NCBI GenBank assembly: GCA_900542155.1
Contig: UQMD01000033.1
Span: forward strand, 1 to 15,393
Direction of reading: 5' to 3'
Source of the DNA: an uncultured Collinsella sp.
GTDB taxonomy: Bacteria > Actinomycetota > Coriobacteriia > Coriobacteriales > Coriobacteriaceae
DNA: 15,393 bases
Part shown: one piece after another, positions 1-5,793 of the stretch
Layout: every line of letters begins with the position of its first letter
How positions within the stretch are numbered: the first letter of the stretch is position 1
Notes under the pieces: generated by a model
What the model was told of the DNA's origin: nothing
Seen by the model: only the letters and a program-made list of their open reading frames with translations
The model's database searches: none
Position numbers and translations under genes: made by a program

Positions 1-64
1 GCGAAGCCGGTGCGGATCCGCGCAGCGGATGCGCGGAATCCTATACGCCGCACCATTTGAGATT

Positions 65-94
65 AAAGCTCCCGGCAACGGGGGCTTTTCTTTT
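65..94 (+). terminator. Intrinsic terminator in first array unit
   Basis: A 10-bp stem (65-74 with 79-88, one T:G pair) closes a GCAA tetraloop and is followed by a T-rich run. It lies 10 nt after a CCA end (53-55), as expected for the terminator of a tRNA gene. Confidence 0.8.
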
Positions 95-100
95 ACGTAA

Positions 101-245
101 GCACCGCATGGATTCGAACCTCGGTCGAGGCGCGGGCGTAAAGAAAACGCGGAGCGTTTTTAGCGAGCGGGCGAGTCCGCCGGCAGGCGGGCGAAGCCGG
201 TGCGGATCCGCGCAGCGGATGCGCGGAATCCTATACGCCGCACCA
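101..245 (-). other. Structured tRNA-tail element, copy A (possible minus-strand RNA)
   Basis: The element runs from an inverted T-arm (110-120) to a direct tRNA 3' tail (about 226-245). Three perfect internal hairpins are visible: 144-150 with 154-160, 177-181 with 186-190, and 206-211 with 215-220. The ends also pair: on the minus strand 241-233 pairs with 109-101 in 8 of 9 positions, two of them as G:U pairs that are A:C mismatches on the plus strand. The core matches the element at 3281-3421 in GGCGCGGGCGT (128-138), the first hairpin, TAGC and GAAGCCGG (193-200). It resembles a tRNA acceptor and T-arm enclosing extra hairpins, but the T-stem has a mismatch, so it is not a functional tRNA. 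Whether it is transcribed is unknown. Confidence 0.5.
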
Positions 246-255
246 ATTGAAATTG

Positions 256-285
256 AAAGCCTCCGGCAACGGGGGCTTTTCTTTT
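256..285 (+). terminator. Intrinsic terminator in second array unit
   Basis: The stem 256-265 with 270-279 closes a GCAA tetraloop and is followed by T-rich sequence. It is the second copy of the terminator at 65-94, and the base changes keep the stem paired. Confidence 0.8.
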
Positions 286-419
286 GGGCAGGCGTCGCAT
301 GGATTCGAACCTCGGTCAACGGGGACTATTTCTCATCGACTCGTGTAAGATTTCGAGTATGCGCCTCGGTGAGTCCGTGGCGCGCTCTTTCTTTAGACGA
401 CCGATCAGGGTGATATTTC

Positions 420-2861
420 GTGGCAGAGCGTCCGACATACAAGCTCAGGTTTCTCGATCCCAAAAAGCGCTTTCCGGCCATGCCCGAGCAGCCTGCGGGA
501 CGCTCGTATGGCGTGGTTTGGAAGCTCTTTGGCGAGGACCCACATGAATCATGCTATGTCGTCGAATTCGTCGGCAAAAGCCACGTGTCGCTTTTGGGCT
601 ACGTGAGCGTTTCGGGTGAGGTCTATAAGGCAGACCGCCCCGTTAACGAGGAGTCGCTACCCGACGATCCCGACATGCAACTGATTCTTGACGAGTCCGA
701 TTCCAACATCGGTGAGATTGCGGTCAGGGGCGCCGATGGGACGATGCATTCCCGGGCGCGAGTCATCGGCTCTCCCGAAGGCACCATGCGCGAGCAATCC
801 GATCGCGAGACGTGGAATTCGACGCGCAGCCTTCGCTACGGCGAGTTCATGGCCTCAATGTTCTTGCGTTACGTGATATTTGCCGATTCTGAAAACGCTG
901 TCTCAGGCACGGCCGACGGTGACGGCCTCGACGAGGGCATGAAAAATGCCGTCGACAAGATCAAACTTGTAAAACTCCCCGAGCCGGTTGAGGTGCTGCT
1001 GGGTTTTGATTCCACGCCGCTGCCCGATGCAATCGAAACGTTGCTCTACCGCATTGACCATACAGATAATCCAAGTGGCATCGAACGCTATGCCGCCGCT
1101 TTGATGGGCGAAGTTAATCTGCCTCGCCTGCGCACCATTGCGGCCAAAACCGAAATGAGTCTGGCGCGCATCGATCGCTCGAGGCTCTTTTATCTCAATT
1201 TTGACCGTAGCCTGCTGGACCAGGACGAGATCGATACCCTGTTTGCCGTCGAGTGCCGCCTGAACCGCCTATCGGGCATTCTTGAGCGTATTGGGGCAGG
1301 GTTGGGCCCCGTTGCCTCGTCGCCAAGCTTTGAGGGCTGCTCGCTCTTTGATCTCTGGCATATCAGCAAGACGACCAACGACGTTCCTCGCCTGCTCGAA
1401 ACGCTGTCGAATGACAATCCGTGGGCCAAGCCGGGGACGGTTGCGTGTCAGCCGGGTGGCGAGTGGGACGTTCGCACCCGCTTTGCACGTATCGTAGAAG
1501 CGCTCAACGTGGTCACGCGGCTCGACTACACCTATCGAGCGAACGTCGCCGAGGGCATCATGCTGGTGCGATTTGGCCACACGGTTGTCGATGCTATGCC
1601 GCAGCGCGAATACGATGCCCAAGATGACGCCTGGCGCGAGGTAGATGAGCCAAAGCGCGCAGCATGGGCCACTGAGCACGATGCGCGTATTGCGCTTACC
1701 CTCGCGGCGGCTTGCTTTGCTTCGGGTGCTCGCATCACGCGCTGCTACGTGCAGATTGCGGCTCCCGACGGCGAGCAGGGCGAGCGCGTTGTTAAAGCGT
1801 ACTCCTTTGGCCGTGCGGCTTATCTGGCCGATTGCGTTTCTGTCGCCAAGGATCTTGAGAGCATGGACATGGACGACATGCCCTGCAAGCATTTGCTCGA
1901 GGCATATGAGGCAGATGCGCCGGACACGATTGAGCCTGCAGAGGTTCACGCCCGACCACGTGATGACCATCGTCCATTGTCGCCTGCGCTTCGCGATTTG
2001 CTGCTCGCTGATACGGCTGACGAGCTTGAGGTCATGGAGAAGGACAACGATCCGTATGTCGCCCGCGTCGTCGAGCTGCGCGAGCAATCCAAAGTTGATC
2101 GAGCTGGTGCTTTCGAGGGCTTTTCTCGCCTTGTCGAGGAGCTGGAAGCCAAGTGTACTGTTGCTGAGCTTTTGGCGACGGGCCCGGTCCAGACCCAGTT
2201 CTGCGATAACCAGCTGGTGCGAATGGTGCTGCCGGTGATGGAGGAGGACCGTTCCGTGCGTATCCTTCGCGCTCCCGATGCGCTGTATTTTGCCCAGCAC
2301 GAGATCTGCAGCTTTTACGCCGAGCAAGAGGACTTTGAGCGCGCGCTGCCCGAGGTGCGTCGTCTCTACGATTTGGCGCGCTCGTCCATGCAGTCTCACT
2401 TTGCTCTGATCAACGTGCTAGCACGCCTGGAGCGCTATAACGAGATTATCGAGGTGGCGCGCCACGGCCTGCGTATTGCCAGCGACCGACCTTCGATCGG
2501 TTACCTGTTCTATCGCCTGGCTTTTGCCTACTGGAACTGCGACCAGCTCGAGCTGGCGTTGGCATGCTACCGCCTGGTGCCGCGCGGCGAGGAGTCGGGC
2601 GGCAGCGCGCAGGAGGAAATGCAGGGCCTTATGAACGAGATGGGCGTAATCAAACCGCCCACGTTTGAGGAGGCTGTCGAGACCATCCGCAAGGCAGGTC
2701 TTGAGCTGCCGCCGGTGCCCGCCGTGACCAATCAACTCGCGGATGCTGCCGTGCAACTCGTCGATAACGGCTTCTTTTTCTTGGCGCGCGGTTGCATCTA
2801 TCAAATGTGGCGCACCATGGGCAACGACGAACTCGGCTCCCTCAACCGCTCGCTGGGGTAG
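420..2861 (+). CDS. Large hypothetical protein with TPR-like C-terminal region
   Basis: This 813-residue protein belongs to no family I recognise. It has no signal peptide and no membrane segment, so it is probably cytoplasmic. Residues about 615-720 look like helical TPR repeats: paired helices with small residues at packing positions, such as ALINVLARLERYNEIIEVA and LAFAYWNCDQLELALACYR. The N-terminal 100 residues look beta-rich, and the middle is mixed alpha/beta with many acidic residues. The GTG start at 420 is favoured because AGGGTGA (407-413) sits 6 nt upstream; the next in-frame ATG (480) has no ribosome binding site. It stands alone: upstream is the tRNA-tail array and downstream are the alternating 16-bp repeats and a tRNA. 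TPR regions usually bind partner proteins, but no partner is suggested here. Existence of the gene is secure; function is not. Confidence 0.85.
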   Translation: MAERPTYKLRFLDPKKRFPAMPEQPAGRSYGVVWKLFGEDPHESCYVVEFVGKSHVSLLGYVSVSGEVYKADRPVNEESLPDDPDMQLILDESDSNIGEIAVRGADGTMHSRARVIGSPEGTMREQSDRETWNSTRSLRYGEFMASMFLRYVIFADSENAVSGTADGDGLDEGMKNAVDKIKLVKLPEPVEVLLGFDSTPLPDAIETLLYRIDHTDNPSGIERYAAALMGEVNLPRLRTIAAKTEMSLARIDRSRLFYLNFDRSLLDQDEIDTLFAVECRLNRLSGILERIGAGLGPVASSPSFEGCSLFDLWHISKTTNDVPRLLETLSNDNPWAKPGTVACQPGGEWDVRTRFARIVEALNVVTRLDYTYRANVAEGIMLVRFGHTVVDAMPQREYDAQDDAWREVDEPKRAAWATEHDARIALTLAAACFASGARITRCYVQIAAPDGEQGERVVKAYSFGRAAYLADCVSVAKDLESMDMDDMPCKHLLEAYEADAPDTIEPAEVHARPRDDHRPLSPALRDLLLADTADELEVMEKDNDPYVARVVELREQSKVDRAGAFEGFSRLVEELEAKCTVAELLATGPVQTQFCDNQLVRMVLPVMEEDRSVRILRAPDALYFAQHEICSFYAEQEDFERALPEVRRLYDLARSSMQSHFALINVLARLERYNEIIEVARHGLRIASDRPSIGYLFYRLAFAYWNCDQLELALACYRLVPRGEESGGSAQEEMQGLMNEMGVIKPPTFEEAVETIRKAGLELPPVPAVTNQLADAAVQLVDNGFFFLARGCIYQMWRTMGNDELGSLNRSLG

Positions 2862-2875
2862 GGGCAGTCTGCAGG

Positions 2876-3051
2876 TGTTACAGATTGAGACGTTGTGTCC
2901 TGAGGGATTGTTTGTCTTGATCTGTAACATTTACGGTCCGATTTGCTCGATAACTGTTACAGATTGAGACATTTGCGGATGGCGCTGACTGTTTGTCTAA
3001 ATCTGTAACATCTGGACGAAGATTCGGCCTGTACCTGTTACAGATTGAGAT
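2876..3051. repeat. Five 16-bp repeats in alternating orientation
   Basis: TGTTACAGATTGAGAC occurs at 2876-2891 and 2955-2970, and at 3036-3051 with a final T. Its near reverse complement occurs at 2914-2929 and 2995-3010. The gaps are 22, 25, 24 and 25 nt, so the sites recur about every 40 bp with alternating direction. Each forward/reverse pair can fold into a 16-position stem (the first with two G:U pairs, the second with one mismatch). The sequences between repeats are unrelated. This fills most of the gap between the 813-residue gene and the tRNA. It could be an operator array, an RNA hairpin tandem, or a small palindromic repeat family. Confidence 0.8.
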
Positions 3052-3101
3052 GATTGGCTGAGACGTCTACTGGCAAATTGGAATCGCTCCAAAATTCCCC
3101 C

Positions 3102-3130
3102 TTGCCCATCCTCGACTGTTTGGTTACTAT
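3102..3130 (+). promoter_or_regulatory. Probable promoter of tRNA-Ser
   Basis: TTGCCC (3102-3107) and TACTAT (3125-3130) are separated by 17 bp and lie just before the tRNA. Transcription would begin about 8 nt before its 5' end. Confidence 0.5.
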
Positions 3131-3144
3131 AGAACGGCTGTTAC

Positions 3145-3235
3145 GGAGAGCTGACCGAGAGGCCGAAGGTGCTCGCCTGCTAAGCGAGTATGCCCCAAAA
3201 GGGCATCTGGGGTTCGAATCCCCAGCTCTCCGCCA
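3145..3235 (+). tRNA. tRNA-Ser (anticodon GCT)
   Basis: A full cloverleaf is visible. The acceptor pairs GGAGAGC (3145-3151) with GCTCTCC (3225-3231), followed by discriminator G and an encoded CCA (3233-3235). The anticodon stem CTCGC/GCGAG encloses loop CTGCTAA with anticodon GCT at 3179-3181, reading AGC and AGU serine codons. The long variable arm (TGCCC/GGGCA stem) is the class II hallmark of serine tRNAs. The T-arm pairs CTGGGG with CCCCAG around TTCGAAT. It has its own promoter upstream and an intrinsic terminator 14 nt downstream. Confidence 0.97.
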
Positions 3236-3249
3236 GTATGACTTGAAAG

Positions 3250-3275
3250 AAGGGTCCCATTTGGGGCCCTTTTTT
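3250..3275 (+). terminator. Terminator of tRNA-Ser
   Basis: A 9-bp stem (3250-3258 with 3263-3271, one T:G pair) with loop ATTT is followed by T's. Confidence 0.85.
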
Positions 3276-3280
3276 AGTTT

Positions 3281-3421
3281 GGAGAACGTGGGGATTCGAA
3301 CCCGAGAGGGCGCGGGCGTTAAGCAAACGCGAATGCGTTTGTAGCCCGTGGACGAAAAGCCGCTAGGCTTTGAAGCCGGAGGGCATGCGTAGCATGCCCG
3401 GACATCCCCAGCTCTCCGCCA
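3281..3421 (-). other. Structured tRNA-tail element, copy B (possible minus-strand RNA)
   Basis: Three perfect hairpins lie between an inverted T-arm and a direct tRNA-Ser 3' end: 3324-3330 with 3335-3341 (enclosed by a further stem 3313-3317 with 3344-3348), 3356-3361 with 3366-3371, and 3381-3388 with 3392-3399. Stems two and three share almost no sequence with those of copy A (101-245) but sit in the same order with similar loops (4 nt, then 3 nt of form GNA). In the first stem a C:G pair replaces an A:T pair. The ends GGAGAAC (3281-3287) and GCTCTCC (3411-3417) pair fully only on the minus strand, where one A:C mismatch becomes G:U. Minus-strand length is 137 nt. Expression is not shown. 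Confidence 0.5.
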
Positions 3422-3435
3422 ATAAGACTTTAAAG

Positions 3436-3461
3436 AGGGGTTCCGAAAGGGACCCTTTTTT
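3436..3461 (+). terminator. Second copy of tRNA-Ser terminator
   Basis: The stem around 3438-3444 with 3449-3455 (one T:G pair) closes a GAAA tetraloop and is followed by six T's. It terminates nothing obvious, because the tRNA before it is only a 3' tail. Confidence 0.8.
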
Positions 3462-3493
3462 AGTTGAACCACGTTAGCTGGGGATTCGAACCC

Positions 3494-3527
3494 TAAAAAA
3501 GAAGGCATCCGAAAGGATGCCTTCTTT
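3494..3527 (-). terminator. Terminator of the D,D-carboxypeptidase gene
   Basis: A perfect 13-bp stem (3498-3510 with 3515-3527) has a four-base loop. On the minus strand it runs into six T's (3500-3495) and lies 25 nt past the stop codon. On the plus strand the T run is short, so it mainly serves the minus-strand gene. Confidence 0.85.
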
Positions 3528-3551
3528 CAGTGAGCGTATTGTTCTTCGGCC

Positions 3552-4910
3552 CTACACCTCAGGAGCCTTGGCTACGGTCTCGCTCTCGGCTGTGAGCGGT
3601 CGGTTGTCGATGCGGCGGCCCAGGCGGTCGAGCTTCACGAGCAGCCACTCGATGGGATTGGGCCCCGTTCCTTCCTCGTCGGCGACCAGGTCCATAACGG
3701 CGATCTTGGTGCCGTCCTGCTTAAGCGTAACGCTGCCCACCTTATCGCCAACATGCACCGTGCCCGAAAGGTCATCGTAGCTAACCTTTTCGGTCACTTC
3801 GCCGGCGAGTGAGAACACCGTTGCCTGTGCGGCAGGGTCGGCGAGCGTGGCGTCGATCGTCTTGTCCGTCCAATCTGTCTGGCTAATGCGTGCCATGAGC
3901 GGGTTACCGTTGGCGGTCTTCTCCTGCGTGTTGGCGATTGCGACCGTGACCTTGTGGCCGTAGTACCAGTTGGCAAGGGTGGCGGTATCGGTAAAGCGCT
4001 GGTCGGTGGTGGTGGAGTTCAAAATTACGGTGTAGATCTCGTCGCCGTCGCGGTTGTAGGCGCTCGTAAAGCAATAGCCCGCGTCGTCGGTGGTGCCGGT
4101 CTTGCCGCCAATGTTTCCGTCCTGACCGAGCAAAACGTTGTGCGTGTCCATGGAATGCGAATGGTCTGAGCCATCGGCGCCCGTGACCTCAATCCAAGAA
4201 TCCTCGCTCGCGACGACTTCACGAATCGTGTCGTTTTTCATGGCTTCCCGCATCATCAGTGCCACGTCATGTGCGGTTGAGTGCATGTCGCCGGCCCACT
4301 CATCAAAGTCCAGACCGTGTGGGTTCTCAAAGACCGTGCCGGTGCAGCCGAGCTTTTTGGCGCGCTCGTTCATAGCCTTCACAAAGGTTGCCTCGGCGTC
4401 TTTGGTCTTGGGGTCGATCTTTTTGCCCACGTACTCGGCAAGCACGATGGCGGCGTCGTTGCCCGAGGGGATCATCAGGCCGCGTAGTGCCTGCTCCACG
4501 GTGAGCTTGTCGCCTTCGAGCAGGCCGGCGGTCGAGTTGCCTACGGTGGCGGCAGCGTTGCTCACCGTGACCTTCTCGTCCATCTTGCAGTTTTCGACGG
4601 TCAGGATTGCGGTCATGACCTTGGTGATCGAGGCAATCTTTACCTGCTCATCGGCGCCGCGTCCATAGTAGACGGTGCCGTCCTTGCCCATAACAAGGGC
4701 ATTAGTTGCCTCGATATCGGGCAGGTTTTCTGCCGTGATGCCGCGGACGTCGGCGGTCTTGCCGCAGACGTCGTCGGTCGTGAGCACTTGGGCGCCGGCA
4801 ACAAGGGCGATGGCGCAGGCAAAGCCAGCGGCAAGCTGGGTGGAGCGTTTTGCAAAAGAGGTGAGGGACTTCACGGATTTCGCTTTCGACGGGATGGTCT
4901 CTTCTGGCAC
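3552..4910 (-). CDS. Secreted D-alanyl-D-alanine carboxypeptidase (peptidase family S11, DacA/PBP5-like)
   Basis: It removes the terminal D-Ala from peptidoglycan pentapeptides outside the membrane. All three penicillin-binding-protein motifs are present: SITK (catalytic Ser and Lys), SGN in IPSGNDAA, and KTG in GGKTGTT. An N-terminal signal peptide is visible: lysines and arginine, then LAAGFACAIALVAGAQVL. After the catalytic domain a beta-rich C-terminal domain follows, ending in an amphipathic stretch (NPIEWLLVKLDRLGRRID) like the membrane-anchoring helix of this family. The start is uncertain. GTG at 4910 is used here; GTG at 4874 would give a more typical short signal peptide. Neither has a good ribosome binding site, and the TTG at 4985 adds residues that look non-coding. 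A -10-like TATACT (4919-4914) just upstream would favour 4874. It is divergent from the VanRS-like pair. Confidence 0.93.
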   Translation of the reverse strand: MPEETIPSKAKSVKSLTSFAKRSTQLAAGFACAIALVAGAQVLTTDDVCGKTADVRGITAENLPDIEATNALVMGKDGTVYYGRGADEQVKIASITKVMTAILTVENCKMDEKVTVSNAAATVGNSTAGLLEGDKLTVEQALRGLMIPSGNDAAIVLAEYVGKKIDPKTKDAEATFVKAMNERAKKLGCTGTVFENPHGLDFDEWAGDMHSTAHDVALMMREAMKNDTIREVVASEDSWIEVTGADGSDHSHSMDTHNVLLGQDGNIGGKTGTTDDAGYCFTSAYNRDGDEIYTVILNSTTTDQRFTDTATLANWYYGHKVTVAIANTQEKTANGNPLMARISQTDWTDKTIDATLADPAAQATVFSLAGEVTEKVSYDDLSGTVHVGDKVGSVTLKQDGTKIAVMDLVADEEGTGPNPIEWLLVKLDRLGRRIDNRPLTAESETVAKAPEV

Positions 4911-4991
4911 TAGAGTATATCGTTTGCCGGCGACGACGATCGTTGCGAGCGCGCATGGCCCGCATTCGTGCTCGAACGGGCGCAAGGATGC

Positions 4992-5006
4992 TTAAGGTCG
5001 ACTTAA
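4992..5006. promoter_or_regulatory. Possible operator between carboxypeptidase and VanR-like gene
   Basis: The inverted repeat TTAAG-GTCGA-CTTAA lies in the divergent gap, a natural position for a regulator acting on both genes. No binding protein can be assigned. Confidence 0.35.
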
Positions 5007-5045
5007 TCGCCCACGCTTGTTGTGTGTGGCGGGCGCCGCCTCGGG

Positions 5046-5066
5046 CATAATGGAGCGCGAGAGGAG
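5046..5066 (+). promoter_or_regulatory. -10 element and ribosome binding site of the VanR-like gene
   Basis: CATAAT (5046-5051) resembles a -10 element, but no good -35 is seen 16-18 bp upstream, which suggests activator dependence. GAGGAG (5061-5066) lies 5 nt before the ATG at 5072 and fixes that start. Confidence 0.45.
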
Positions 5067-5071
5067 CACGC

Positions 5072-5767
5072 ATGAACGAGCGCATACTGGTAGTTGATGA
5101 CGAGAAGGCCATCGCCGACCTGGTTGGTATCTACCTTACAAAGGAGGGCTTTGACGTCCAGATCGCATACAGCGGGGCCGATGCGGCCAAGGCAATTCTG
5201 GAACAAGAGTTTGACCTGGCGCTGCTCGATGTCATGCTGCCTGATATCGACGGCTTTGAACTGCTGCGCACGATTCGTGCCAGCCATACCTATCCCGTAA
5301 TTATGTTGACGGCTCGCGATGCCCAGCAGGATAAGATCGAAGGCCTTTCGCTTGGCGCGGACGATTACGTGGTCAAGCCGTTCCGCCCGCTGGAGCTCAT
5401 CGCGCGCGTTCATGCTCAGTTGCGTCGCTACACCAGCTACGGTAGCCGCGCGCAGGCGACCGAGTTGCCGACCCTCCAGCTCGACGGCCTCGAGATCAAC
5501 CGTGACGCTCGCTCCGTGACGGTGGACGGTGCGCCGGTGCGCCTCACGCCCATCGAGTATTCCATCTTGCTGTATCTGGCCGAGCATCGCGGCAGCGTAG
5601 TGCCCGTGGAGGACCTGTTCCGCGCGGTGTGGAACGAGGACTTTATGCCCGGCTCCAACAATACGGTGATGGTGCACATTCGTCACCTGCGCGAAAAAAT
5701 TGGTGACGACGCTCAGAAGCCGCGTTTTATCAAAAACGTCTGGGGCGTCGGCTACATCATCGAATAA
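5072..5767 (+). CDS. VanR-like response regulator (OmpR/PhoB family)
   Basis: This 231-residue DNA-binding regulator would be phosphorylated by the kinase encoded next. The N-terminal receiver domain (about 1-120) has the acidic pocket D9-D10, phospho-acceptor D53 (LLDVMLPD), T80 and K102 (VVKPF). The C-terminal winged-helix domain (about 133-231) carries LTPIEYSILLYLAEHRG, the recognition-helix region NTVMVHIRHLREKIG and the closing KNVWGVGYIIE. The last phrase and overall sequence are closest to the VanR subgroup. Being VanR-like does not imply vancomycin resistance: no vanHAX ligase genes are present here. The divergent carboxypeptidase makes cell-wall stress a reasonable input. Confidence 0.95.
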   Translation: MNERILVVDDEKAIADLVGIYLTKEGFDVQIAYSGADAAKAILEQEFDLALLDVMLPDIDGFELLRTIRASHTYPVIMLTARDAQQDKIEGLSLGADDYVVKPFRPLELIARVHAQLRRYTSYGSRAQATELPTLQLDGLEINRDARSVTVDGAPVRLTPIEYSILLYLAEHRGSVVPVEDLFRAVWNEDFMPGSNNTVMVHIRHLREKIGDDAQKPRFIKNVWGVGYIIE

Positions 5768-5793
5768 CGCTGTTCGCTTGTGAGGATCTTGAT

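Larger units (their letters stand above)
1..318 (+). repeat. Tandem tRNA-tail repeat array, 190-bp period (left part cut by window)
   Basis: Positions 1-55 and 191-245 are identical over 55 bp and end in a tRNA-like 3' terminus (GAATCC, then a seven-base acceptor strand ACGCCGC, discriminator A, CCA). What follows (56-126 and 246-318) is also repeated with a few changes: a short A/T-rich tail, an intrinsic terminator, and a reverse-complemented T-arm (GGATTCGAACC). Between them lies a hairpin-rich core (127-231). The parent tRNA gene should lie just upstream of the window; its acceptor 5' strand is predicted to be GCGGCGT, but I cannot name the isoacceptor. No protein gene is supported in 1-419. 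Open frames here cross the terminators and tRNA tails and show no family resemblance. Confidence 0.85.
3236..3493 (+). repeat. tRNA-Ser tail repeat: one full 186-bp unit plus a truncated unit
   Basis: After the tRNA come a tail, a terminator (3250-3275), an inverted T-arm (3290-3303) and a hairpin core. A second copy of the tRNA-Ser 3' end then follows, from ATCCCC through GCTCTCCGCCA (3404-3421), without the rest of the tRNA. The cycle restarts with a similar tail, a second terminator (3436-3461) and another inverted T-arm (3476-3493), then stops abruptly against the next terminator. The two units differ in sequence but share order and spacing. The plan is the same as at 1-318, although the parent tRNA differs. 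Confidence 0.85.

Noticed and set aside
57..413. Protein gene in the left array
   Set aside because: It runs through tRNA tails, an inverted T-arm and a terminator, lacks a ribosome binding site and resembles no family.
1269..2399. Long minus-strand open frame inside the 813-residue gene
   Set aside because: It is a shadow of the plus-strand gene: no recognisable motifs, no ribosome binding site, and codon bias fits the plus strand.
2876..3051. CRISPR array
   Set aside because: Repeats are only 16 bp, alternate in orientation, have short spacers and no cas genes nearby.
3054..3344. Protein gene over the tRNA-Ser
   Set aside because: The frame translates the tRNA and its terminator; the tRNA cloverleaf fully explains the sequence.
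3365..3385. Minus-strand selenocysteine-like anticodon loop CTTCAAA
   Set aside because: The flanking bases do not form an anticodon stem (G faces G), and the other copy of the element lacks the motif.
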